DNA of 64,000 nucleotides from Littorina saxatilis (lineage: Eukaryota; Mollusca; Gastropoda; Littorinimorpha; Littorinidae): positions 23,842,577 to 23,906,576 of the forward strand of contig NC_090261.1 in assembly GCF_037325665.1 (NCBI RefSeq), in the 5' to 3' direction. Positions 1-39,420 of this stretch are shown here, one piece after another; the first letter of the stretch is position 1; the number at the start of each line of letters is the position of its first letter. Under the pieces are notes generated by a model. The model was not told the DNA's origin, ran no database searches, and saw only the letters and a program-made list of their open reading frames with translations. Both the position numbers and the translations under genes were made by a program.

Positions 1-91
1 GGTTAATAACAGGATATTCGATGATTATTTTCATTGGTCGACTGAAATCGTCTGCATCGGTTCCGTTCGTGCAACGAAGAGTGGCAACGAT

Positions 92-470
92 ATGGCAGAG
101 GCCAACGTTATCCAAGCTGCTCTTGGGGGGCATAATTTTTTTTTGTTAGGTCAAGCCGGCACAGGAAAGTCTACTTTAGTTAAAAAAAATTAAAATGTCA
201 ACTGGAACAAACAGGAAAAACAGTCCGCATCACGGCAACAACAGGTATTGCAGCCAGTCAGCTGAGCGGCACCACAATCCACAAATTTGCTGGGATTATG
301 GATGGCCGTTTTAGCGACAAAGATATCATTAGTCGTGTCATGCATGATGCAGATTGCAAAGAAACACAACAACGTATTTTGGATACTGATTGCGTGATCA
401 TCGACGAAATTTCCATGCTTTCGCAAAAAATGTTCCTGCAGCTGGAAAGTGAAAACTCCCGTGGGTAGCT
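92..470 (+). pseudogene. PIF1-like helicase fragment (transposon-derived relic)
   Basis: The plus strand encodes pieces of a superfamily-1B PIF1-type DNA helicase. A Walker A motif reads LLGQAGTGKSTLVK near 150-190. It is followed by a segment with ITATTGIAASQLSGTTIHKF (about 220-285) and a Walker B/DEAD-like box VIIDEISML (about 390-420). The order and spacing fit the N-terminal third of PIF1 helicases. The rest of the helicase is absent, so this is a broken, truncated copy. In invertebrates such solitary PIF1-like copies usually come from Helitrons or similar mobile elements. No Rep/HUH domain or Helitron 3' end is visible to confirm this. It is probably not host PIF1, because no introns or flanking exons are apparent. 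Recognition of the family is firm; the element of origin is inferred. Confidence 0.75.
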
Positions 471-1400
471 TCCCTTGCTGCACAATATTTAGATATATAT
501 GTTTTAGACCAATGAGCGCTGGTATGCATATTCGGTGCGGACTGCATGATTTGACGCAAGGTGGAACCTGGCGGCTCGCAAACGAAGATTCGTCCAAATG
601 ATGGTTAAAAACAACCTGCAGCGGACGGAAGCTGAAAATTAAAGGTACATACAGTTCAAACAATCATTCAACTGTATTTATTTGACCTTACACAGACTGT
701 TTGAAGAGGCAAACCGTCTTGAACAATATTTTTCCCCAGGAAGCGACTCCAAGAACACAGAAGACTCGAAGGTGAGTGACGTACCTTGTAGTCTTTCTGT
801 GATAGTAGTAGTCCAGTGGACGATACCTTCCGCCTGTGGTCTAACAAGGTTCCAACCAGTACGCAGGGGGATACAATTAACAACAACCGTAAAGCAACAG
901 TCAAGCACAAATAACCCTGCTGCTTTGATTGACTAATTAAACAAGAGGCGAAGCCTTCAAGGCTCACGTAAGAAATCGACAAACAGTAAAACAAACTCAA
1001 TCACTCAGTCACACATACACACACACAGTAAGCATAGGTGACACGGTGCAAGAGTGCGAGACACTAAATCTAGATCTGTCTGTCTGTAGCCTACTTACGG
1101 GGACACGACTGCCAGATGGCCAGATCGACACTGCGCTTTCGACAGCGCTTCATCGCGCAGACACTGGAAACACGCTGTGCAGATTAACCTGTAGGAAATC
1201 TCCTTTGGTATCTTCTTTATCTATTTTTCTGGAGCTACGAAACCGAACAATGTGAAATCATGAGTCGTCTTCTCCGAATCGGCTAACTGCAGCTCGGTGA
1301 TAACTGTATCTATACCACAATCCTTCACGCGATCTGACCTAACCTTGACCCCTGACCTGGTCTACATACCACACACGACACAAACCAGTCACCTGTTTTT

Positions 1401-1441
1401 ACCCCCCCCCCCCTCCCCCCCCCCCCCCCCAAAAAAAAAAA
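1401..1441. repeat. Homopolymer C and A runs
   Basis: A nearly pure C tract interrupted by TCC is followed directly by a run of A. Similar long C or G runs recur at 2221, 6613, 8100, 20652 and 58889. Lengths of such runs are often unreliable in assemblies. Confidence 0.85.
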
Positions 1442-2286
1442 ACCCACCCACCACCCGTTTTCTTTGGATACACACTTTAACTACATACGTGCCGACGAAA
1501 TGTTGATCATTGCTTCAATACTTTGCTTCAAATGCTGAGGTAAAATTAGTGTTTCGGTGTTCAGTCAAATGTTAAAGTTTCTACCACAGACATACATACA
1601 TACGCACGCACGCACGCACGCACGCACGATTAGACAGACAAAAGTTAGCATCGCATAGGCTACACTTACGTGAGCCCAAAAAATTATTGAAGTGATATAA
1701 CGGTTCCAAACTTGTGAGGCCTAAATGCATTCAGCATCGCCCGCTGTGTGTGGGATTGGCTTAGCGTCGCCCGTTTTGGGGGTCAGGTTTTATGGGGTCG
1801 CCCATTCCAGGCGAAAGTGATCGAATTCGACCCCTTCAGCTCTATTATAGAGTGTATGAGGCTGGGCTGAAAAATAGCTTGCGCGGCGGTCTTCTTGCGG
1901 CGACTGAGGGAAGACTGAAGTCTTCGCAGATTGCGGGCAGAAATTGTTTGATCGCTTCACGTTTGCTTGCCAATCAGGTGGGGATTGGTGGCCTCGGGGT
2001 CCACAGCTTATTGAATTCTGCCACTACCATGTCATGCCATAGAAGAATATAACGTGGGTCTGTATTCATGAAACAGGACCACTTTTTGGATGGTGGTCCA
2101 TTTTTGGAGCGCTAGGAGGGGGGTGTTATTGCAAAGTTTTTGACTTTTGTTTATTGTTGATGAAGATTGTTCTGCTTTGTCAGTTATTATAAATGGATGC
2201 TGGTGTTTCAAGAGAACTGGGGGGGGGGGGGGGGGGGGGTATTCTTTGTTTGTCTTTGTATCATAAAGGATGGAAGTGAGTGATGT

Positions 2287-2290
<4 letters not shown>

Positions 2291-2349
<59 letters not shown>
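2291..2349. repeat. (CT)n microsatellite
   Basis: An uninterrupted TC dinucleotide array of about 59 bp, followed by C-rich sequence. Open frames translating it as Leu-Ser or Arg-Glu repeats are not genes. Confidence 0.95.
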
Positions 2350-2351
<2 letters not shown>

Positions 2352-3302
2352 CTCCCCCCCCACTGTTCAGGCAATGAAAATGAATCACAGTCCTTCATCC
2401 GATTTGCAGTTCTTCTTTTTCCAGATTTGTTTGCAACTATCTGTAATTTTGTCACTGAAGTTATTGCATACAATGTGTGCATTATATAGGGGCTTCGAGC
2501 TGTTGCCATCTGTCGTACGGTAGTTAAACAGTATTTAGCTCTTGCGTGACTCTTTCAGAACTGTTGATGCATGGACATGGCGCGTGCGTTCCATCTGGCA
2601 TATTCAGAGAGGTTTAAAGTACAATTTCATGTGACATGTGATTTTCTACAGGTTCATACTTGGTTAGCTATGCTATGTTTGGTCCAGTCACGTCCAGTGA
2701 AGGTCTTCGAGAGATCAGATAGAAAGAGATCGAGAATATTGTCCATGCGAACAGTATTATGTGGTGGCGGTGGCTGTGTGGGTGGCTTGATGTGGTTCTA
2801 GGATACAATGAACGTTTTATGTATCTTGATTACCAAGGGTTGAAACTTTCGAGAACTGTTCAACAATAATGTATTTGTGAATGTAAAGTCCTCTGTAACT
2901 TTCTGACTTTATTTGTTTATCAAGATCCCATCGCCCCCACCCCCCACCACACACCAAATGAACAGGTTGTCTCTTCTTCCACAGCACGTGATATTAATGA
3001 CACAGAATCAGAGAGAGAGAGAGAGAGAGAGAGTATCGGTCCAACGGAGTCAGGCGCTTGCGGGCGAATTCGGCTTTCATATTGTGTGGCGGCAGTTGTC
3101 TTTTTGAGCGACGCGATGCGTTGTCAGACACAAATACCCTTTGATTGGTTTTACGAACGCGAAAGGAAATTCGTCGTTTCTTAGGGGGCTGTGTGCTTTG
3201 TTGGATTGTCCTGCAACCAGTTTTTCGATGACAGTGTGCACGACAATCCCTCCACCCCGATTCCCTCACGCCGCTGTGTGAGTGAGTGTGTGTGTGTCTG
3301 TG

Positions 3303-3441
<139 letters not shown>

Positions 3442-4318
3442 GTGCTGAAGGGACATTAAAACCCAAAAACCAACCAACCAATCTCTCTCCAGAAAGTTCT
3501 TGCTCTCAAATGACTTTACCTAGTAAACCAGGCATTAACAAAGTACAGCTAGTGTTCCAGCTGTATGTCCGGTATTGTTCCCCCTACCCCGCCCTCCTCC
3601 TTTTCCTCCTCCCTTCTTTCCTCCTTGTCCTCAGTCTACCCCCGTGCACTTCCGGTCCTTTTCTGGTGTTTTTTCTTTGTTGCTGCATCTTCATAACACT
3701 CCGGTGGTCATAATATCCGCCGTCAGTTTGCTCATTTAACTGTGATTTTTCATTTTGCAGGCACGTCATAATCAGCGTCAGACAGAGGCAAAAAATGCAC
3801 TGCAATTGTTCATAACTGAGACACGCACGCAGAGCAGCGACAGGGAAAGTGGAAGGGGTGGGGAGGGTGCGGGGGCAGAAAGACAGAGAGAGAGAGCTAT
3901 TTTCTTTACTTTTTTTTGTTTGTTATTAGTTTTTTTTTTAGGCAGAGTGAGATTTTTCTGGAACGTTGTTATTGCTGTGTGTGAGACTGTCAGACAGACA
4001 GTTTCTCATTGGAGTCGATTTTGTTTTTGCAGAAAGAAAGGGGAGAGTGGTAGGGGGAGTATAGCGGGAGACATTTTTTAGGGCTGAATTTTGTTATTGC
4101 AGTGAAAGAGAAAGCTCCTATAGTGTTTTGCTGTTGGAGAAAGACAGAGAGAGAGAGAGAGAGAGAGAATTTTGCTATTGTTGAGGGAGCTAGAAAGGCA
4201 AGGCTGGCATGTAATTATTTGCATCATTTCCCAAAGAGACCCCTTGTTCATTTCATGGGCGCAAACAGCGGACTGGTCGTGCAATTATCCATTGCCTTTG
4301 TGTTTCTGTGTGTTGCAG

Positions 4319-29686
<25,368 letters not shown>

Positions 29687-32600
29687 TGTTTGACACACGT
29701 AAAACGGGCCACGTCAAGAGCATACAGACTGACAAACTGGGTCGGCGCTCAGCCCACCAAGATTTTGGCAATCCTTGCTGCCCGGCGATTGGATTTGTGA
29801 CGCTCAGTGGCTTGTGCACTTTACTGCACCTTAAACACACTGCTGTCTGCCATAACCCCAGCGCACTCGCTCTTCTTCGCTTCTTGGTTCTACTCTAGAC
29901 TGCACGGAAACTTTGTGTGTGTTCTGTTTTATCTCCACTGCTGTGGAAAGCTTTGCTAGTGACTGTGCTCTGTACCATCTGTATCATTCATGCATATAAT
30001 GTTATATGTCTCTCTATGCTGTGTATATATATATATATCTGCCTGTGTATATAGCTTTATTGTACAAAGTTTTTAAAACATCTTTTTTAACTTTGGCTTT
30101 GAGTGGCATGCACAGAACTCAAGACTGGCTGACACCAGCAGTTTTGCAGTTAATCTGTACTCACCGTCTGTTCCTCTTTTGTTCATCTTCTGTGTCGCGG
30201 TGTTAGAATCCTCTCTCATTTCATGGTGCTTTTATTAGTAGCGTTCACTAAAAACATTGAAAAAGCGGCCAAAAGAAAGTGGGAACAACCAGTTACACTG
30301 GAAACTTTGACAATGGAAGCAGCCCAAGGCTGCTAGAGGTGTGTTAATACTACCATGACGTTTTCATGTTTATCGTAAAGCATGTGCACGCGGTTGTTGA
30401 TCAGTGACCGATGATGTGTAGTGGTGCAAGCAGTTTGGCGTCTTCCTGTGACTCGTCAGTCTCTTGTGTTTATTTCTATTGTTGCTTGGTGTTCATTCTC
30501 GCTGGCTTCCACGTGTCGGACTCAGCGGTTGTTCCTTTGAATCTTGTCTCACCGCTTCTCTCCACCAAATCGCCGCCAAGCCGGCCTCTACTAACATCTG
30601 CCCTTTATGCTTCTTTGCCATTTTTGCAGAGTCGCAAGAGGCTGGAGATAAGAAAGGTGTAGCACGGACAAATCACACTTCTGAGGAAGGGGTTTCTGTA
30701 TCATCTGTATTCGCTGCAGCAGATCGAGAAAAATCACAGGGCTGTTTTGAAGTGGTGGATCATTTTGTGAAAAAAGTGAGCTTTAAGTAAGCTACCCCTG
30801 CTGTGACGCTTGGAACCGAATACTCCAGAATACTCTGCCAACTGTGTGAAAGGAGCTGTCGGGACCAGTTCCAGCCGCTGTGCAAATGAGAGACCAGCAC
30901 AACTTGTCAGAAATACCATGGAAGTGTTCCGGTGCAGAGTTTGCTCTACATGAAAATGGATGACCTGAGTAAGGAGCTGTTTCACATGTTTGGAAAATCT
31001 GTAAGACGAAGCAAAATGTATGGGCATGTGTGTGCATTGAGCATGTGTTAGGGCATCACAAAGCCCCGAGAAGTGGATTAAACTCTGTGAAGTTTTCTGC
31101 TGCTGCTCCTACTCCTGCTGCTGCAAGGAGTATGTACGCACAGGTGATTCTCAGACCTAAAAAAAAGTGGATGTGAAGTGGTGCTGTCATCTAAAGTTTT
31201 TCACATCCTGCGTTTCATGTGTGCACATAATGAGTGGAGGAACAAATGAGAGCAACAACAGTTGCTTTGGAAGCTACAGATACCCCTTCTCCTCCTTCAG
31301 TTACGCAAGATTCAGCAAACCAGTTACAACATCAACAACAGAGTAACAGGATAGAAATAAGCTGCAACCTGTTTGTGATACCATAGCTCAGTCCAGCCAC
31401 ACTCTTCAAAACACTCATCTTTTGCTCCTCCATTGTGAAACCTGTCATAATGTATTGAGCTTGAAGCGGAGACGGTAACATCTGCACCTTTTAACTGCAG
31501 GTGAGCTAACGTTAGTGTGCAGTTACACATATTAGAGTGCAGACATGCTCAGATATGCGCGGGTATACCGACTACAAATACTACAGGAGGCTGCTGGGGT
31601 GTAAATACTTGGTGTGGTACTGCTCGCATTGCTGATAGCTTGACCACGCCACAGAGTCTCATGTACTTGTCCTCATGGTCGACTCTCTTTGTTCTGATTT
31701 GTCTCAGCCATCATCTGTGAACAAACTTTCTTTGCGCACTTACTCGGTGCAAGCTTGGCTGCATAGAACTTACATTGGGACAATGGACTGACAATTGTTA
31801 AAAGAAAAGCCATGACTGATGAGTTCTTAATGCCATTTATGAATTTTCTAAAAACTTTCTGTCCACAAGTGGATTGGAATCTTGAGTGCTGGAAAATGGG
31901 CTCATTTGTTCAAGTTCTTGAAGGACGAAGACACAAGGATTTTGAAGTGGATTGTGCACATAATTATTATGCTGTAAGAATTGCTTGATGAGATTAAGTG
32001 TGTTCAGTGTGATAAGACCCTACCTGTGCGCCATACTACCTAACATGAGGGAATACTTCATCATTGTGTATGATAACTACTGTAGCAAAGTGGCAGCATG
32101 ATGATTCGACAAAATGTGGATTTAAAAAAAGAGTTGTCTATGATTTTGTTCCTGCATCGAGAAGTTTCGACTTGAAATGATCCCTGAGCAAGCATCCCAT
32201 TTTGCTGCAGTTGTGGACGCAAGGACTGGTTTTGTTGTGTCTGTACAAGGACTCAAACTTGACAGCTTGTCATTTTTTGCCACCAGTTGGATTGCAATCA
32301 AACGGGACTGAATATCCCGACCCCTCTCCCCCATACGAACTCCCTCAATCTTATATTCACACGGGTCAAGTAACTGTTTTTTGTCTTGTTGACGATGTAT
32401 GTTTCATTGTGCAATGCTTTTGATTTTTTGCAAGACTGATAACTGACTGCGTAACTTGGGCTCTTTTTGGTATGAAGTGTACATGTACAACTTATTCGCA
32501 GAAGTTAATTTTATTTGTTTTGTATTGGGGCTTTTGTTTTCACACTCAGAAGACTGCTGAGCAAGTGAGCGAGAAAATATGAGCCAATTGGCCGTACAGC

Positions 32601-35600
32601 CCAAGACTGAAGGATTATGATCGTGTCCACTTTGAAGCCGAAAGACGTCTGTATAAAGTTTGTTGTAGATGATGACTAGTCAGTAATTATAAGGCTTTTG
32701 AAAGCTGAGTTCAGAAAGCTGTCTTTCATGAGAGGGTTTGATGTACCATGTACAAGCTAAGCTGAACTAGTTGCATCACACTCAATTCATTGGTAAATCA
32801 TTTGTTTGTCTGAGATTTGAATGAAAAGCCATGTTCTTGAAGTGTTGTTTTACCTGTGAGTGTGTGTGTGTGTGTGTGACAGAGGGCGAAGGAGTATGCT
32901 TGGATATACATGCTATGAGTAATTTTGACTCCTTTAACCGTGACTGGAACTGTTTTTCTTTGTGATAAACACATTTTACAAAAACACACATTCTAATAAA
33001 ATCACTTGCTCATTTTACTCACATTTTGCACAAAAGAAGAATTAGGAAAGGGTCATACACTTGATTCAAAAACAATACATGAAATGGAGCACGCAAGCAG
33101 CAAATTTTCATTCTCACCTTGTACAAAACAATACACAATTGTGGAAGGCTGTTTGGTATTTCTTGATAGTATGATTGCCAATTTATGGGTGAGCTTTTTT
33201 TCCAAAATTGTTTTAGTCTGTAACATTCTAAATCTGTATGAATGTCATCATAATTCATGTTTGTGGGTGTGTATCAGTATGTGTGTCTGTGTACATATGA
33301 ATTTTCACCTGCATGTGTTCGCTTTTGACGATGAGTGTAATTACATGTTTGCTGTAGCAAGTAGATCTGTGCATTTTGTCGGTCATTTTGTTTGTACGTC
33401 TTTCAGAAAGAGCGAAACCTAAGAGCGTAGGGTGTTCAGGTTCTAGGATTTAACTGACTTACTTATTGAGATTGGTCACACCCAAGAAAGGTTGATGTTA
33501 TTTTAAATTGTTGATATTTTAAACGTCCGTTACACAATACTTGGAGGCGCTTTTTTCCATGGCAACGAATCACAGTTGTTTTGAGCTCTTTCTGTAAAGC
33601 ACTTACATTGTTTGCTAGCGTAAAATATTCCAGACTGGAACAGACAAACATGCACACCTGTCTATGTGCCAGTATACATGATTGTATTTAAGTTAGTCAC
33701 CAACTGTGTTCTTAATGGACTGACCAGGAAATACCCAGCCGATTTCAGCTGCACCAAGCAGAGATATGTCATACATTTTCTTGACTGTTGAGATGAAAAT
33801 CAGGCACAGGCATCCAAACTCTGAACTCATGAACTTTTTGGAATGTTTCAATTACAAAACTCTTGAAAGAGAAGTTAAAGACATTATTAAGGTCCTCTTT
33901 AATTCACTGTGCTTTCCCAAGAATGAGAAATAACTGTAAACAAAGAAAAAATGTGTATATGATTGCAAAGGTGTTGCAAAATGGTAAGAAATTACATCAA
34001 TCTTATAAAACTGACATTTGAAGTGAGGGTGTCTGAATTTGGACATGAAAGTAATGTTAAATCATTTCATTCTGTAAACTAAAACTTCAAACTTCCATTG
34101 GGCCAGGGGGAGGGGAAGTATTACCAGAATCAATATCTCTGCTTCTGTTGATCTCTGTGATTTAGAGGTGCTGCTAATTTGCTTGAGTGAGTGTATAGTC
34201 ATGTAAATAGCGGAGGATGAGTTTGTTTTGTGATGCTGCCTTTTGAAAGTTTGTCTTTCCGCACAAACAGAGCTGATCTACCTTTCTTCTTTTTTTTTAT
34301 TTTCTTTTTTTTTATTGCATGAAATGGTTTTCAGTAGAGCAAGGTAAATGGTTTCTATTGTCTTGCATTGTCTCTTCCTAATTACCACATTTTTAAACAC
34401 ATTTTCTCTGGGCTTTTCTTCTTCTTTGCTTTTATTATTCACGTTCACAAGAAAAGCCTTGTTTTAAAATTGCCTGACCTGCTTTGTTTTTCATATACAA
34501 TGGGTTCAAAGTTGAAGTCAGCTTCTGTCTAAGGGACAAGAGGATAATTTGAAGTCATATTTCGTCTGTTTCATTTAGTTGGATTCATTTTTGAGGCACC
34601 TGGTACATCATAGGTGGAAATATAATGATACATGTACAAAAAGTGTTTGCACAATATGTTCATTTCAAAACCAAAAGAGAATCTGTACTAGCTAGAGATT
34701 TTGTCCGGGGGGAGGGGGGGGGGGGTTGAATAATTCCCTATTTAACTTTGAAATCAGCTTCAGAAGAATGTTCTCTTTCCTGCAGGACACTGTGGCTCAG
34801 TCAATGTATAGCTGTATGTGCATGTAGTTTTAGTTTAGTTTGGTTCAAGGAAACAAAAAAGTCAATATACGTAGGTTACACAGACAAGTAAGCAAAACAA
34901 ATGTTGTTGTAGTAGTGATTTCCATGTGTTTTATGTTGATAATTTATTTCAAGCAAATTACATTTTTAGTTGGCAGTGTTACATTGGCCAAGCGTGCAAG
35001 GGAAGGTGAATGTGAATTGTGCTAGTCGACTCTTGCAGTTTGTAAAACATACACATTGTATAAAGAATGTTTCTTTCTTTATTTCTTTCAAGAATGAATG
35101 TGCTGTGTGTGAGTCCTTTCTTCGTGTTCAAGCTTTAAAGCTTGTGAGAAAGATTGAAGATGCATGCTCATTCATAATTCATGTACAGTATCCAATAATT
35201 TATTGTGAACCTGTGGAATAACTGGGATGTGTACAGTTTTGTTTTCAACATGTATGATATTTGAACAATTTGTGATAATCAGCACATTTATCCATCAAAG
35301 AGCAAAATTAGAATTTTTTGGGTAACACAGTGCAATATCTGGTACACGATCTCTTTAGAAAATTGGTACACGAATGATTTCGCATTCATGCCCAGGATAG
35401 CGTTTGTGTCATGATCCTCTTCAACATAAAGAACAGTGCTGACAAGCGGAAACACAGTACGCTATATATTTGTTCCTTCTTCCTTGTGTCTGTATTTCTT
35501 TAGAGAAGTACCTGCATTGCTTAGTGGTGATCTCACTGATGACTTTCAGTCGTGGATGCGACTTAGATCCACTTGATTCTCAAACTTTTTTTTATTTCCC

Positions 35601-36974
35601 CAGAAGCAACTGTCTGATATATAATTTATGTATTATTTATTTTTCATCACTATTCTTATTATCACAGTTCTTGTAGATGTCAAGACTTTCAACTTCAAAA
35701 GAGAGTGTCAAGCACTGACATGTTTGTTTTCTCTGTTGTGTATCCTCATCTGATTTTTCAGATGTCAAAAACAATTGGAGAATATAGATTTTGAAGACAG
35801 ATAAAAGTAGTCACAGAGAAAAAAAGTAAGGAGAAATAACACATTTTGAGACATTTTTGTGGCAGTTTAGTTTTGGAGTCATTCCTGTGAAAACTGTACA
35901 GCTGTATTATTATTTATAGATAAGCCATTTAGGCCGAACGTGAAGCCAGAATTCCATCAATGTGGAAGTTTTCCAACAAACAGGAGGGGTGTTGCAAGAT
36001 AAGAAAGGTCCAAATTGTCATAAGGTAGAAGACAGACTATCCAAGGGTTCTAAAAGGTTGGTAGGTGGTTTTATCATCCCTCATGCACCCATTTACTGCA
36101 GATAGGGTCTTTTAGTCAAGAACCACCAGACCAAAATTAAAACAATGTCGGTGATAAAAGTTTCTGAATTTCACAAAGGTGGAAGAAAAAAGTTTCTTTG
36201 AGCGAGTTGTTTGTTATGAGTACACTGTACCAGTATTGCAACCAAAGCTAGATATCAATATGCAGGTAAAAAAAACTATTTCGGTTTTGTTCCTCAAAAC
36301 AGGTGTTTTCTGGGGATACATGTAGTTTCTGATCTTTTCAAAGCCTCGTACATACACTTCACCTGCATGAAAATGATTGTTATGATTGAGATTTGCGGGA
36401 AGTGTTTGTTACATTTTTTCTTTACATTTCTTTTTCTGTACAGGTTAGCACTGTACATATGTCTCATGTTCTTGTACCAATGGCAATGTATGATGAAAGT
36501 ACTGTGAACATACTGGTTCACCCTGTGCTGGTTCTTGTCATTTTTCATCGTAACATGCATTTCAACTTCATGCATGGTGGTGATAAAACAACGTGGAAAT
36601 TGGAATAAATGCAGTTCTAGCTGGCTGACCTTGCTTTCTGAGAGAGAGTGTGTGTTTGTTTGTGTGTCAGCATGCATTTATATACTTTTTAAAAATTCAG
36701 GACAGGACAGTCAAGAAAATGTATAGAATCTTTAACAAAAAATCCAGGAATGTTATTGAAACCTGCCTTTTAGAATTTACATCAGGACTGAGTGTTGCTG
36801 TAGAAACATTTTTGGCAGACAAATTCACTGCGCCATGCTCAACACACAGAAATATTCAGCTTTTCGGGTAAAAGGGGGTTGTTTTACAAGGTCCTGGCCA
36901 TGAACGATGCTGTTAGTGTATGGCATGAAACAATTGTCAAAACTGTATCTCTGGTATTTATTAATGAATCTTCA
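29687..36974. other. Probable RGS 3' UTR and intergenic DNA
   Basis: Apart from the 11-codon alternative RGS terminal exon candidate at 30630-30662, I see no recognisable exon. It is AT-rich with few repeats. A polyadenylation signal AATAAA lies at 32995-33000, which would give a 3' UTR of about 3.3 kb if the exon at 29633 is terminal. Another AATAAA is at 36604. The many open frames of 60-140 codons look random. Confidence 0.5.
32995..33000 (+). terminator. Candidate polyadenylation signal for RGS7-like gene
   Basis: A canonical AATAAA hexamer in the plus strand downstream of the candidate terminal exon. Its use is inferred from position only. Confidence 0.3.
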
Positions 36975-37280
36975 TTAACCTTTGCCGTGCTTCCTGGGTT
37001 CACCTGTACCCAGAGACACACTAAAATCATTGTAACTCTGGAACCATTAAAGGTATCGTTTTGAAATTTTAAGTATCTCTCACACACCTAATTTGCTCTC
37101 TGTCTGCAAATTTTTAGTGTGTACATGACAAAACATCAGAATTAATTGATTATGATAATTTACATAAACACTACCGATGGCGCGGGTTCACACATACCCA
37201 TACTTTTAAAGAGTAGTAGTGATTGTAACTATCCCTCTGCCGACGGCGCGGGTTCTGCTACACCCATAATTACCAAAGCG

Positions 37281-38288
37281 GCGGAACAGTGTCTGTCTGC
37301 CTGTTTGTCTCCAAGAGACTGTCTGTCTCTGTCTGTCTGTATCTCTCTGTCTGTATGTCTGTTGTCAGTTGCTCTGTCTGTCTGTCTGTCTGTCTATCCG
37401 TCTATCTGTCTATCTCACTGTCTGTCTCTGTCTCTCTCTGTCTCTCTCTCTGTCTGTCTCTCTCTCTGTCTCTCTCTCTCTGTCTCTCTCTCTGTCTCTC
37501 TCTCTTAGTCTCTCTCTCTGTCTCTCTTTCTTAGTCTCTCTCTCTCTTTCTTAGTCTCTCTCTCTCTTTCTTAGTCTCTCTCTCTCTTAGTCTCTCTCTC
37601 TCTCTTTCTTAGTCTCTCGCTCTCTCTCTTTCTTAGTCTCTCTCTCTCTTTCTTAGTCTCTCTCTCTCTCTCTTTCTTAGTCTCTCTTTCTCTTTCTTAG
37701 TCTCTCTCTCTCTCTTAGTCTCTCTCTCTCTCTTTCTTAGTCTCTCTCTCTCTCTCTTTCTTAGTCTCTCTCTCTCTTTTTTAGTCTCTCTCTCTCTCTT
37801 TCTTAGTCTCTCTCTCTCTTTCTTAGTCTCTCTCTCTCTTTCTTAGTCTCTCTCTCTCTCTCTAGCTCTTTCTTAGTCTCTCTCTCTCTCTCTTTCTTAG
37901 TCTCTCTCTCTCTCTTTCTTAGTCTCTCTCTCTCTCTCTCTTTCTTAGTCTCTCTCTCTCTATTTCTTAGTCTCTCTCTCTCTCTTTCTTAGTCTCTCTC
38001 TCTCTTTATTTGTCTCTCTCTCTTTCTTAGTCTCTCTCTCTCTCTCTCTTTCTTAGTCTCTCTCTCTCTCTTTCTTAGTCTCTCTCTCTCTCTCTTTCTT
38101 AGTCTCTCTCTCTCTTTCTTAGTCTCTCTCTCTCTCTCTCTCTTAGTCTCTCTCTCTCTTTCTTAGTCTCTCTCTCTCTCTCTTAGTCTCTCTCTCTTTC
38201 TTAGTCTCTCTTTCTCCCTCTTAGTCTCTCTCTCTCTCTCTTTCTTAGTCTCTCTCTCTCTTTTTTAGTCTCTCTCTCTCTCTTTCTT

Positions 38289-38321
<33 letters not shown>

Positions 38322-39170
38322 GTCTCTCTCTCTTTCTTAGTCTCTCTCTCTCTCTCTCTTAGTCTCTCTCTCTTTCTTAGTCTCTCTTTCTCTCTCTTAG
38401 TCTCTCTCTCTTTCTTAGTCTCTCTCTTTTTTAGTCTCTCTCTTTCTTAGTCTCTCTCTCTCTCTTTCTTAGTCTCTCTCTCTCTCTTTCTTAGTCTCTC
38501 TCTCTCTCTCTTTCTTAGTCTCTCTCTCTCTCTCTTTCTTAGTCTCTCTCTCTCTCTTTCTTTGTCTCTCTCTCTCTCTCTTTCTTAGTCTCTCTCTCTT
38601 TCTTAGTCTCCCTCTCTCTCTTTCTTAGTCTCTCTCTCTCTCTTTCTTAGTCTCTCTCTCTCTTTCTTAGTCTCTCTCTCTCTCTTAGTCTTTCTCTCTC
38701 TTTCTTAGTCTCTCTCTCTCTCTTTATTTGTCTCTCTCTCTCTTTATTTGTCTCTCTCTCTCTATCTTTCTTAGTCTCTCTCTCTATCTTTCTTAGTATC
38801 TCTCTCTCTCTCTCTTTCTTAGTCTCTCTCTCTCTCTCTTTCTTAGTCTCTCTCTCTTTCTTAGTCTCTCTCTCTCTTTCTTAGTCTATCTCTCTTTCTT
38901 AGTCTCTCTCTCTCTCTTTCTTAGTCTCTCTCTCTTTCTTAGTCTCTCTCTCTCTCTCTTTCTTAGTCTCCCTCTCTCTCTTTCTTAGTCTCTCTCTCTC
39001 TCTTTCTTAGTCTCTCACTCTCTTTCTTAGACTCTCTCTCTCTCTTTCTTAGTCTCTCTCTCTCTCTTTCTTAGTCTCTCTCTCTCTTTCTTAGTCTCTC
39101 TCTCTCTCTTTCTTAGTCTCTCTCTCTCTCTTTCTTAGTCTCTCTCTCTCTCTCTCTTTCTTAGTCTCTC
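37281..39170. repeat. (TC)n-TTTCTTAG minisatellite, about 1.9 kb
   Basis: After a TCTG-rich lead-in (37281-37500), the region consists of TC runs of variable length separated by TTTCTTAG or TTAG, repeated many dozens of times with scattered variants (TTTATTTG, TTTTTTAG). The plus strand is almost purely pyrimidine apart from the AG/TAG steps. It lies entirely inside the TTAA-flanked element. Open frames over it are artefacts. Confidence 0.95.
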
Positions 39171-39285
39171 AGTCTCTCCCTCCCCCTCTCCCTCCCCCTC
39201 TCCCTCCCCTGCAAGAGGTCGGTGAAGGGAGAAACTCGATGCAACCACTGAAGTAGCGCTGTGGGTTTCCCTGAACCCACCCCGT

Positions 39286-39420
39286 CGTTAGAGAAATAAA
39301 CGGTAAAAATTAACCCTCTTTCAAATGTATGGGTTCAGACAAACCCGCATCGTCGTTAGAGGAATAAACGGTAAAAACCCTCTTTCAAATGTATGGGTTC
39401 AGACAAACCCGCATCGTCGG
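39286..39420. repeat. Two-unit tandem duplication near element right end
   Basis: Two units of about 63-66 bp share GTCGTTAGAG, AATAAACGGTAAAAA, CCCTCTTTCAAATGTATGGG and TTCAGACAAACCCGCATCGT. They carry the last two of the six subterminal hairpins. Confidence 0.85.

Noticed and set aside
682-936. Possible exon ending in GAAGGTGAGTGACG
   Set aside because: A donor-like sequence and short open frame, but no protein similarity and no partner exon.
37281-39170. Regularly spaced repeats as a CRISPR-like array
   Set aside because: It is a eukaryotic low-complexity minisatellite with no unique spacers and no cas genes.
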